Shown here piece after piece: positions 15,277 to 22,922 of a stretch of DNA of 37,196 bases; position 1 is the stretch's first letter, and every line of letters begins with the position of its first letter. Position numbers and translations under genes: made by a program. Source of the DNA: Lachnospiraceae bacterium. Lineage in GTDB: Bacteria; Bacillota; Clostridia; Lachnospirales; Lachnospiraceae. Below the pieces are notes generated by a model, which was not told the origin of the DNA, did not search any database, and saw only the letters and a list, made by a program, of their open reading frames with translations. The stretch lies in contig JAAUZX010000023.1 in NCBI GenBank assembly GCA_014804365.1, positions 1-37,196 on the forward strand, given 5' to 3'.

Positions 15277-16245
15277 TTATACCTTCCGCACCGGCCTGAC
15301 ATATTTCCAAAACCGTTTTGGATCATGATAAAAGTAAAACACTCTGCCCGGAGTGGTATCAAGACAGTAACCGGCGGCGGCATAATCAAATGTTTTCATG
15401 GCTGCTTCGATCTTTTCTTCCACACTGCTGTTCTCCCTCTCCAAGTCAAAGGGTCCGTGCTCGAAAACGATATATTCCGCTTCCGGAACATCGACCATAA
15501 GCATTTGCTCAGGTATATCGCCGCTATAGTTGATCGGAAGACGTACACCGTAGCATTCTGCGAGAGGAATCCCCCAGCTGCAGATTCTGCCGGTCGGCTC
15601 ATTTATATATGCCATAATCTGACCGCTTCCGCTGTTTGCATCACTGGCTCCCATATCGTCCAATTTGCCCTTGATACTGTCAAGTAAACCACAGATCGTT
15701 TCACAATCCTGTCCCGGAATAAGACTCTGTTTCTGCCAAAAGTCCCAGTATCCAATGCTCTCATAATTTTTAATGTGTAAAAATTTGTGTGCCGGAATCG
15801 TTACAAAATAAGTTTTTACATCCTTTTCAGATTTTTCCATACCGCATCCTCCAATGCTTAATAAGTAACAGTCGAAAGGTTTTATGATCGTACGAAGCGC
15901 AACAGGTCTTGGATTATGACGATATTCACTTGGGGTAATGCTATAGGCTTCCTTAAATGCGCGCGTAAAAGCTTCATGGGAAGAAAACCCATACTTCAAA
16001 GCAATATCCAATATCGAATCATCAGTATCTCTGAGTTCTTTCAACGCAAAAGCTAATCTTCGATACCGCAGATAATCTCTAAACTGCATACCCGAGATTT
16101 CTCTGAATTTTCTTGAGATATGACATTCAGAATACCCTAATTTATCAGAAAGACACCTCAGTGACAATGCTTCATCATCATTCCTTCTAATACATATGTC
16201 TATCTCTTCAATCATAATTTGTATCTGCTTCTGCCATTCGTACAT
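15277..16245 (-). CDS. AraC-family regulator with GyrI-like effector domain
   Basis: This 322-residue regulator has the reverse domain order to the AraC protein at 1001. The HTH is N-terminal (residues 8-108: LRCLSDKLGYSECHISRKFR, then ILDIALKYGFSSHEAFTRAF, then ITPSEYRHNP). The C-terminal 190 residues have the AraC_E_bind/GyrI-like character (VTIPAHKFLHIKNYESIG, then EYIVFEHGPFDLERENSSVE). Such proteins (Rob/MarA relatives with an effector domain) often bind hydrophobic drugs or metabolites and control efflux. No transporter is adjacent, so the target is unknown. It is transcribed alone and ended by the terminator at 15073-15120. Confidence 0.9.
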   Translation of the reverse strand: MYEWQKQIQIMIEEIDICIRRNDDEALSLRCLSDKLGYSECHISRKFREISGMQFRDYLRYRRLAFALKELRDTDDSILDIALKYGFSSHEAFTRAFKEAYSITPSEYRHNPRPVALRTIIKPFDCYLLSIGGCGMEKSEKDVKTYFVTIPAHKFLHIKNYESIGYWDFWQKQSLIPGQDCETICGLLDSIKGKLDDMGASDANSGSGQIMAYINEPTGRICSWGIPLAECYGVRLPINYSGDIPEQMLMVDVPEAEYIVFEHGPFDLERENSSVEEKIEAAMKTFDYAAAGYCLDTTPGRVFYFYHDPKRFWKYVRPVRKV

Positions 16246-16339
16246 ATGTTATTTAACCTCGGCTCGACCATCCTGCATTTATTATACAGAGGCGAAAATA
16301 GATATGCTTGATTTTAGTTGCGGAAAACTGCCGCTTCTA

Positions 16340-18715
16340 TCAATCTTTAAACTCAGCAATTGTGACACCCGCGTCACCTTCGCCGAACTCTCCCAGCCGG
16401 TAACTTTTTACTACCTTATTTTTGCGCAGGTAATTGTGTACCGCATTTCGCAGCGCTCCGGTGCCTTTGCCGTGAACGATGCGGACGCTGGGCAGATGTG
16501 CCAGATAGGCATCATCTAAATATTTGTCCAGCTCTGATAAAGCTTCGTCTACGGTTTTGCCCAGCAGATTGATCTCGGTGGAGACGGAGTAGGACTTGGA
16601 CATCTTAAGTTTGCCGGAGGAGCTGCGCTGCATCCGGCCGGTGTTGATTGTTTCCTCTTCCGCGAGTACAAGATCGTCTAAGGATACTTGTGAGCGGATA
16701 ATGCCGCACTGGACAAAGAGTTTGCCGTTCTTGTCCGGAAGGGAACTGACGGTACCTTTTAATCCCATGGAAATGATCTTCACACTTTCCCCCAGTTTGA
16801 TCTGGCTCGGCTTTAGGAGCTTGTGGGTAGGTTTGTCATTTTTCAGTGACAGTTTATCATTTTTCTCGGAAATCTTGTCCCGCACCTTCTGGCGGGATTT
16901 CTCCAACTCTTTGATGGAAGACCCGGCGCCTGCCTTCTGGAAAGTGCGAATCGTCTCGTCGGCAAGTTCCTTGGCATTTTGCAGGATCTCACGAGCTTCC
17001 TCATTTGCCTCGCGCAGAATACGCGCTTTCGCCTGATCGATTTTCTCCTGTTTGGCTTCCAACTGCTTCTTTAATGTCTGAACCTCTTCCTTGTAGGACG
17101 CTACTTCCGCCCGTTCTTTTTCAATGGTCAGCCTGCTGTTCTCCAAGTCTGCCAGAAGATCTTCGAAACTTTCCTTATCCTCCGTGATATGCCGCTTGGC
17201 TTCCTCGATAATGTGGTCCGGAAGTCCCAGCTTGGATGAGATGGCAAATGCGTTACTCTTACCGGGAATACCGATCAATAGGCGGTAGGTGGGACGCAGC
17301 GTCTCCACACTGAATTCGCAGCTTGCATTTTCCACGAAACTCGTAGACAGCGCGTAGACCTTCAATTCACTGTAATGTGTTGTGGCCATTGTCCGTATTC
17401 CCCGGCTGTGCAGATAGTCAAGCACTGCGATAGCGAGGGCGGCGCCCTCCGTAGGATCGGTGCCGGCACCCAGTTCGTCAAACAGACAAAGCGAATCGGC
17501 ATCCGCCGTTTGCAGAATGGACACAATATTTGTCATATGGGAAGAAAAGGTGCTGAGGCTCTGTTCAATGCTCTGCTCGTCTCCGATGTCAGCGTAGACC
17601 TCTTCAAAGACGGACAGCTCAGAGCGGTCTAATGCCGGAATGTGCAGTCCCGCCTGTCCCATTAAGGTAAGCAGTCCTACTGTTTTTAAGGAAACGGTCT
17701 TACCGCCGGTATTGGGTCCCGTAATGACCAGAAGGTCAAAGTCCGTACCCAGCGAAATGTCGATGGGTACAACTTTCTTTTTATCCAGAAGCGGATGGCG
17801 TCCCTGGCGGATGCGTATCCGATGTTCTGTGTTAAAAATCGGCATGGTGGCATTCTGCTCCATGGCGAGAGAAGCTTTGGCAAAGATAAAGTCGAGAGCG
17901 GTCATGGCTTTCTGGTTACCTGCCAGTGTATCTGTATGTGTACCTGTCTGTGCGCTTAAGTCCGCCAGAATGACTGCGATTTCTTCCTGTTCCTTGATTT
18001 CCAGTTCCCGCAGTTCGTTGTTCAGACTGACAACGGCCGCCGGTTCTATGAAGAAGGTGGAACCGGTGGAAGACTGGTCGTGTACCATGCCGGGCACTTG
18101 TCCTTTGTATTCGGATTTCACCGGAATGCAGTAACGGTTATTGCGCATAGTCACGACGGCATCCTGCAGATAGGTGCGGCAGGAACCGTTGATCATGGAG
18201 CTGAGCTGGGAGTGAATCCGGTCATTGGTGATAGACATGCTGCGCCGGATGTGTTTTAATGTCGGGCTGGCATCGTCTGCGATCTCTTCTTCCGACAGGA
18301 TACATCTGCGGATTTCATTTACCAGCGGTGTGAGCGGCTCCAGTATGTCGAAATATTCATCCAGCGAGTCGGCAGGTGTATCTTCCCGATCCTTCCGGCC
18401 GTAAGTCTTGATGCGGTTCACATTTTCCAGAAAGGATGCTATGCGCAGAAGTTCTGCAATGGAGAGGACACTGCCGATCTCCAGAGACTTGATGCACATG
18501 CCTAAGTCCTTGTTACCGCCAAAAGAGGTTGAGCCTTTACGAAACAAACGCCCCAGCGCATCTGCGGTTTCCGTCTGTGCTGCAGCGATTTTTGCCTGAT
18601 CCGTCATGGGAACAAGCGCACGGGTCAGCTTTTTGCCCTGCTCCGAGGTGGCTTTGTCTGTTAATTGGTCGATGATTTTGTTGTATTCTAAAACTCGTAA
18701 AACTTTGTTGTTCAT
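16340..18715 (-). CDS. mutS2: MutS2 endonuclease / ribosome rescue ATPase
   Basis: The 791-residue protein has full MutS2 length. The ATPase core has Walker A VITGPNTGGKTVSLKTVGLL near residue 330, Walker B CLFDELGAGTDPTEGAALA near 410, and the His switch TTHYSELK. A long coiled coil follows (about 515-630, rich in E, K and Q). The C-terminal Smr domain includes VRIVHGKGTGALRNAVHNYL, near 745-765. MutS2 lacks the mismatch-reading domain. It has been linked to suppression of recombination and, in B. subtilis, to splitting collided ribosomes. It stands alone on this strand, divergent from the small gene at 18970. Confidence 0.97.
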   Translation of the reverse strand: MNNKVLRVLEYNKIIDQLTDKATSEQGKKLTRALVPMTDQAKIAAAQTETADALGRLFRKGSTSFGGNKDLGMCIKSLEIGSVLSIAELLRIASFLENVNRIKTYGRKDREDTPADSLDEYFDILEPLTPLVNEIRRCILSEEEIADDASPTLKHIRRSMSITNDRIHSQLSSMINGSCRTYLQDAVVTMRNNRYCIPVKSEYKGQVPGMVHDQSSTGSTFFIEPAAVVSLNNELRELEIKEQEEIAVILADLSAQTGTHTDTLAGNQKAMTALDFIFAKASLAMEQNATMPIFNTEHRIRIRQGRHPLLDKKKVVPIDISLGTDFDLLVITGPNTGGKTVSLKTVGLLTLMGQAGLHIPALDRSELSVFEEVYADIGDEQSIEQSLSTFSSHMTNIVSILQTADADSLCLFDELGAGTDPTEGAALAIAVLDYLHSRGIRTMATTHYSELKVYALSTSFVENASCEFSVETLRPTYRLLIGIPGKSNAFAISSKLGLPDHIIEEAKRHITEDKESFEDLLADLENSRLTIEKERAEVASYKEEVQTLKKQLEAKQEKIDQAKARILREANEEAREILQNAKELADETIRTFQKAGAGSSIKELEKSRQKVRDKISEKNDKLSLKNDKPTHKLLKPSQIKLGESVKIISMGLKGTVSSLPDKNGKLFVQCGIIRSQVSLDDLVLAEEETINTGRMQRSSSGKLKMSKSYSVSTEINLLGKTVDEALSELDKYLDDAYLAHLPSVRIVHGKGTGALRNAVHNYLRKNKVVKSYRLGEFGEGDAGVTIAEFKD

Positions 18716-18969
18716 GGTCTGTATGCTTCCCTAAGCAGTCTGTCCTGCTGCCGTGATCTGTTAATAAGAGTTAATGTTGCAGTGCCGGTATTGTAAGTTT
18801 GTGTGGATATTCTTACGAATATTCCTGTGCCGGAACATAACCATCTTATCATAAAGCTGGGTGAATTACTATGAAATTATTATTTCTGTGGGCTGATCTG
18901 TGTACTTATAAAATGTTAAATTATTACGATTAATACAACAAAATATTTTACGATATGGAGGAAACGCAA

Positions 18970-19200
18970 ATGAAAGAACTGTATTCGATCATGAGAGAAC
19001 TGCTGGAAGTGGAGTATAACCAGAAATCCCTGCTGTACATCATGGAGATGCTGGAGAGGGGGTATAACGGAGAAGGGCAGGAATGCACGAGTCTGGCGGT
19101 CAACGGCGCCCGATACTATCTTGCAGTCTTGCATAAGGATCTGGGAACTGCAATCAACAAGCTGGATATCTATATGGCGCAGGGAGCAAAGAAACAATAG
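18970..19200 (+). CDS. 76-residue helical protein of unknown function
   Basis: The ORF opens earlier at 18955, but that ATG is itself part of the GGAGG site that serves the ATG at 18970, so the protein starts MKELYSIMRELLEVEYNQKS. It is predicted helical throughout, with no signal peptide, and ends in MAQGAKKQ. It is divergent from mutS2 across a 254-bp AT-rich gap and is closed by its own terminator. I do not recognise the family. The good ribosome-binding site and terminator argue that it is real. Confidence 0.7.
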   Translation: MKELYSIMRELLEVEYNQKSLLYIMEMLERGYNGEGQECTSLAVNGARYYLAVLHKDLGTAINKLDIYMAQGAKKQ

Positions 19201-19226
19201 TGTTTTATTACTTTTCTTGAATAAAA

Positions 19227-19268
19227 AGGCAACGGCTTTATCTAATCAAATGAAAAATGCCGTTGCCT
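19227..19268. terminator. Bidirectional terminator between convergent genes
   Basis: AGGCAACGGC (19227-19236) pairs perfectly with GCCGTTGCCT (19259-19268). A-rich and T-rich flanks lie on either side. It serves the 76-residue gene and the converging XRE gene, and it overlaps the end of the latter. Confidence 0.8.
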
Positions 19269-19491
19269 ATTTTAGAGGATATTCTGTTTGAATGTCGCTT
19301 GCGCCTGTAATGTAATCCATCGATACATCATAGAACCTGGCAAGAATCAAAAGGCTGTCAACAGGGATTCTCGTCTTGCCGCTCTCGTAATCTGCATAGG
19401 TTCGTTGGCCTATGTGAAGCAGATCTGCAATTCTCTGCTGCGTCATGGAATTGTCTTCTCGGATTTCCCTTATCCGCTCATTATATCTCAT
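19267..19491 (-). CDS. Small XRE-family repressor-like protein
   Basis: This 74-residue protein is little more than a helix-turn-helix: MRYNERIREIREDNSMTQQR, then IADLLHIGQRTYADYESGKT, then LILARFYDVSMDYITGAS. The frame is open to 19623, but that extension is not conserved-looking and runs through the operator region. GGAG precedes the ATG at 19491, so this start is preferred. Two 17-bp palindromes lie 106-157 bp upstream, one overlapping a promoter that faces the glycan cluster. It is probably an autoregulated repressor that may also control that cluster. Confidence 0.85.
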   Translation of the reverse strand: MRYNERIREIREDNSMTQQRIADLLHIGQRTYADYESGKTRIPVDSLLILARFYDVSMDYITGASDIQTEYPLK

Positions 19492-19588
19492 CGCCGTGAT
19501 CTCCGGAGCCATATTCGGAAAAAGCATCCGGCTTATTGCCGAATCCTCTGATTCCGTGAGTTTAGTATACGTGAATAAAAGAAAAGTA

Positions 19589-19617
19589 TTGACAAATAGA
19601 GTTATAAACTCTAAACT
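19589..19617 (+). promoter_or_regulatory. Candidate promoter for the glycopolymer cluster
   Basis: TTGACA (19589-19594), a 17-nt spacer and TAAACT (19612-19617, 4/6 to the -10 box) point to the right toward the glycosyltransferase genes. The spacer contains the first TAGAGTT palindrome, so repressor binding there would block RNA polymerase. Confidence 0.5.
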
Positions 19618-19648
19618 AAGCATGGAACACGTAGAGTTATATACTCTA
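19597..19648. promoter_or_regulatory. Paired 17-bp operators
   Basis: TAGAGTTATAAACTCTA (19597-19613) is symmetric with 7-bp arms. TAGAGTTATATACTCTA (19632-19648) has 6-bp symmetric arms. The copies differ at one base and their centres are 35 bp apart. They lie upstream of the XRE gene and over the forward promoter, which is the expected place for its operators. Confidence 0.7.
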
Positions 19649-19691
19649 AAGCAACGGTGTATATAAGGGTCTTATTTCGTATGGAAGTATT

Positions 19692-19762
19692 CTCTTATGG
19701 TAACTGTTCAGAAGATGCTTCGTAACTGTGAAGAACAGGGTTCTGTACAGTTACCTCTTATG
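19692..19762. mobile_element. 55-nt palindromic MITE, copy 2, with perfect 8-bp target duplication
   Basis: The element spans 19700-19754 and is flanked on both sides by CTCTTATG (19692-19699 and 19755-19762), an exact 8-bp duplication. It starts GTAACTGTTCAGAA and differs from copy 1 at three positions. It sits in the 5' leader of the glycopolymer cluster, so its hairpin would be transcribed with those genes. Confidence 0.85.
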
Positions 19763-19832
19763 AAATAAAAGAATGTGCAGATAAGAGAAAGGTATGGATG
19801 ATTGAATCGTGCAGACAGGCGGCAAAAAGAAA

Positions 19833-21041
19833 ATGTTATACATCATAGGGATCGACTGGAACTGGATCTATCAAAGACCCCAGATCATAGCAGAATGCCT
19901 AAGCAGAGATTATGACGTAACTGTCGTATATCCGGTGAAAGTATGGGAAAGACTCAGCGGTCGCAAAGAGAAAAAAGAAAAGACGGACATACATTATCTG
20001 AGAATATGGACGCTGCCTTTTCAGAGAAAGATCAAAATAATCGGATGGGCGGCTGACCAATATGGCAGCCTGCTTCTGAGAGTCTGCCGTCAATATGATT
20101 ACGTATACATAGATTATCCCACCTATATTAAATACATTCCAACGGACTATAAAGGCTGCCTGATTTATGACTGCATAGACGACCATGCACAGATGTGCAC
20201 AAAAGAAGCCATGCGGAAAGAAGTCGAAAAGACGGAGCGTGAGGTGATTGCAAGGAGCAGTCTTCTCATGGCCTCCTCCATGAGCCTGTTACGGAAAATA
20301 GAACAGCAGGCAGAGGGTAAAAAGGCGGCTCTGATCCGGAATGGAACAGATTTTATAAAAGTGTGCGATGTAAAGGAAAGCCGTATCAAAGAGCAGTATA
20401 CCATAGGCTATATCGGAACCATTGCAGAATGGTTTGATGAAAGACTGCTTGAAAAGAGCGCAGCGGGGCATCCAGAATTGTCCTATCATTTGATTGGTCC
20501 ATGTATGGGAAGGGATTTGACGTTACATCGGGGCATTTCTTATGACGGAGTTGTGGAACATGCTGCATTGCAGTCGTATATCAAAGAATATGACTGCCTG
20601 ATTATGCCATTTATTGTAAATGAGATCGTGAAGTCGGTGGATCCTGTCAAACTGTATGACTATATTGCCTTTGGTAAATGTATTATCAGTGTCTGGTACG
20701 AGGAGCTGGAGCACTTTAAAGATTATGTTTATTTCTACACCACGTACGAGGAATACGATCAGTTGATCGGAGAGTTGGTTCGCAGCGGTTTTCCACCCAA
20801 ATATAATGCGCGGCAGCAGGAGGATTTTCTTCGTGAAAACAGCTGGCAGGAAAGATATAAGCTGATCACAGAAGCAATCCGGCACATGGATAGAGAAAGG
20901 CAGTCTGTAAATGAAAGTAATGAGTGTATTCGGAACGAGACCGGAAGCGATCAAAATGTGTCCGCTGGTGAAAGAACTGGAAGAAAATCCGGAGATAGAA
21001 AGCGTCGTATGCCTGACGGGGCAGCATCGGGAAATGCTTAA
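19833..21041 (+). CDS. Glycosyltransferase, TuaH-like GT4/GT-B type
   Basis: This 402-residue cytoplasmic sugar transferase carries the N-terminal IIGIDWNWIYQRPQIIAECL signature seen in TuaH-like enzymes, then IYDCIDDHAQMC, and a C-terminal nucleotide-sugar half (YTIGYIGTIAEWFD, then VDPVKLYDYIAFGKCIIS). Start choice is open: a GTG at 19809 adds 8 residues, and neither start has a strong ribosome-binding site. The last 44 codons overlap wecB by 131 bp and give a polar, low-complexity tail unlike the family. In another frame a TAA lies directly before the wecB ATG, so a small indel may have removed the normal stop. Sugar donor and acceptor are unknown. Confidence 0.85.
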   Translation: MLYIIGIDWNWIYQRPQIIAECLSRDYDVTVVYPVKVWERLSGRKEKKEKTDIHYLRIWTLPFQRKIKIIGWAADQYGSLLLRVCRQYDYVYIDYPTYIKYIPTDYKGCLIYDCIDDHAQMCTKEAMRKEVEKTEREVIARSSLLMASSMSLLRKIEQQAEGKKAALIRNGTDFIKVCDVKESRIKEQYTIGYIGTIAEWFDERLLEKSAAGHPELSYHLIGPCMGRDLTLHRGISYDGVVEHAALQSYIKEYDCLIMPFIVNEIVKSVDPVKLYDYIAFGKCIISVWYEELEHFKDYVYFYTTYEEYDQLIGELVRSGFPPKYNARQQEDFLRENSWQERYKLITEAIRHMDRERQSVNESNECIRNETGSDQNVSAGERTGRKSGDRKRRMPDGAASGNA

Positions 21042-22020
21042 GCAAGTCATAGATATTTTTGGAATCAATGTCAAGTACAATCTGGATATCATGCAGACCA
21101 AACAGACATTGACTACGATCACCACCTCCATATTGGAGAGGATGGAGGCAGTGCTGCAAAGTGAGAAGCCGGATCTTGTTTTGGTACACGGTGATACGAC
21201 TACGTCTTTTGCGGCGGCGCTGGCGGCATTTTATCAACAGATCCCCGTAGGGCATGTGGAAGCCGGACTTCGTACCTATGATAAATATTCTCCTTTTCCG
21301 GAGGAAATGAACAGAAATCTGACGGGAAGGATCGCAACACTGCATTTTGCACCGACAGAAAATAACTGTAGAAATCTGGCACGGGAGAACGTTACAAAGA
21401 ATGTTTTTAAGACGGGCAATACGGTGATTGATGCGTTTCGAACAACAGTGAGAGAAGGATATCAATATAAAGACAATGACTTGCAGAAGATAGATCTGGA
21501 AGGTAAAAGGTGTCTCCTTATGACTGCCCACAGAAGGGAGAATCTTGGTCAGCCCCTTGCTGATATATGCAGGGCGGTAAAGAAGATCGTTGAGGAGTAC
21601 CCGGATGTAGAGGTGATCTATCCGGTACATATGAATCCGGCAGTACGTGATACAGTGGAAGAAATACTCGGAAATACGGAAAGGGTACATCTGATTCAAC
21701 CATTAAATGTGGAAGATATGCACAATCTGATGTCCGGGAGTTATCTGGTCATGACAGACTCCGGAGGACTACAGGAGGAGGCGCCCGCATGCGGAGTACC
21801 GGTATTGGTGCTGAGGACGGAAACAGAGAGACCGGAGGCAGTGGAAGCCGGAACAGTCAGGGTCATAGGGGTGAATACAATGGATATTTACCGCAGTGCC
21901 TCCATGCTTCTGACAGATCAGGCGGAGTATGAGAAGATGGCAAAGGCCGTCAACCCGTACGGCGATGGACATGCCGGAGAGAGGATCGTAGAGGCTATAC
22001 TGGAATGGTTTCATGGTTGA
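20911..22020 (+). CDS. wecB: UDP-N-acetylglucosamine 2-epimerase (non-hydrolysing)
   Basis: WecB/MnaA interconverts UDP-GlcNAc and UDP-ManNAc, the donor for teichoic-acid linkage units and other wall glycans. The 369-residue protein has the diagnostic VFGTRPEAIKMCPLVKELEE start, CLTGQHREML, VHGDTTTSFAAALAAFYQQI, GHVEAGLRTYDKYSPFPEEM, LMTAHRRENLG and TDSGGLQEEAPACGVPVLVL. Its presence indicates that the glycan made here contains ManNAc or a derivative. It overlaps the upstream glycosyltransferase frame and precedes the exporter genes by 36 bp, consistent with one operon. Confidence 0.96.
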   Translation: MKVMSVFGTRPEAIKMCPLVKELEENPEIESVVCLTGQHREMLKQVIDIFGINVKYNLDIMQTKQTLTTITTSILERMEAVLQSEKPDLVLVHGDTTTSFAAALAAFYQQIPVGHVEAGLRTYDKYSPFPEEMNRNLTGRIATLHFAPTENNCRNLARENVTKNVFKTGNTVIDAFRTTVREGYQYKDNDLQKIDLEGKRCLLMTAHRRENLGQPLADICRAVKKIVEEYPDVEVIYPVHMNPAVRDTVEEILGNTERVHLIQPLNVEDMHNLMSGSYLVMTDSGGLQEEAPACGVPVLVLRTETERPEAVEAGTVRVIGVNTMDIYRSASMLLTDQAEYEKMAKAVNPYGDGHAGERIVEAILEWFHG

Positions 22021-22056
22021 TACGGGGAAAGCAGCAACAAGAGACGGAGTTATGCA

Positions 22057-22866
22057 ATGACGGTTTTGAGAAAAGTAACAGAGCTTGCAGCGGATATATA
22101 TGAAGACAGGCAACTGCTTAAAGATCTTTCCCTGAAAGATGTGAAGAGAAGATTCTCGGGAACTTATTTCGGAATGGTATGGGGCGTGCTGCAGCCGCTT
22201 CTGACGATCATCGTATATTGGGCGGTGTTTCAGTTCGGGTTCAGAAGCGGAGATGTGGACGACGCGCCTTTTGTGCTGTGGTTTATCACCGGCATGATCA
22301 GCTGGCTTTTTATTTCAGAGGCCTTCGCCACAGCAAGTAACAGTTTCGTAGAATACAATTACCTGATACAAAAAGTAAAGTTTAACATTAACATTCTTCC
22401 GCTTATGAAAATTTTTTCGAGCTTTTATATTCATCTCTTTTTCTTGCTGATTGCTTTGGTCATCTGCGCATTATTCGGCTTTTATCCGCAGCCCATGCTG
22501 TTGCAGATCGTATATTACATGTTTGCGGAAATCATGTTCCTGTTTGCACTTTCCTTGATTACTTCTTCTGTGCTGGTTTTCTTCAGGGACTTAAATCAGA
22601 TCATCAGCATTTTTCTTCTTATGGGAATGTGGGGAACGCCGATCGCGTGGAATATTACTAATTTTCCGGAGGATGTACAGAAGGTATTAATGGTAAATCC
22701 TTTCTATTATCTTGTGGAAGGGTATCGGGATGCCATCTTGGGTAGACAATGGTTCTGGGAGAAAACGGTACTGGGTATACGCTTCTGGGTCATTACGCTT
22801 GTGCTGTTGGTGGTTGGCACGAGTGTTTATACACGGTTAAAACCTTATTTTGCGGATACAGTTTAA
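22057..22866 (+). CDS. Polysaccharide ABC exporter, permease subunit
   Basis: The 269-residue ABC-2 type membrane protein (TagG/Wzm family) starts with a cytoplasmic segment holding the family stretch LKDVKRRFSGTYFGMVWGVL before span 1. About six spans follow. The motif WGTPIAWNITNFPEDVQ and the extracellular NPFYYLVEGYRDAIL are typical. With the ATPase at 22923 it would flip a lipid-linked glycopolymer across the membrane. An ABC route means the polymer is completed in the cytoplasm before export. Confidence 0.93.
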   Translation: MTVLRKVTELAADIYEDRQLLKDLSLKDVKRRFSGTYFGMVWGVLQPLLTIIVYWAVFQFGFRSGDVDDAPFVLWFITGMISWLFISEAFATASNSFVEYNYLIQKVKFNINILPLMKIFSSFYIHLFFLLIALVICALFGFYPQPMLLQIVYYMFAEIMFLFALSLITSSVLVFFRDLNQIISIFLLMGMWGTPIAWNITNFPEDVQKVLMVNPFYYLVEGYRDAILGRQWFWEKTVLGIRFWVITLVLLVVGTSVYTRLKPYFADTV

Positions 22867-22922
22867 GAAGATTCGTCTGGCTACAACAAATTTGCAGATC
22901 GAAAGGGAAACATGTTTAAGAA

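Noticed and set aside
17640..18134. 164-codon forward frame inside mutS2
   Set aside because: Antisense to the MutS2 ATPase core; Ser/Arg-rich shadow composition.
19621..19666. Short forward ORF starting at the ATG between the two operators
   Set aside because: No ribosome-binding site, and it is built from the operator repeat itself.
20866..21699. 277-codon reverse frame across wecB
   Set aside because: Antisense to conserved WecB motifs; Cys/His/Arg-rich shadow composition.
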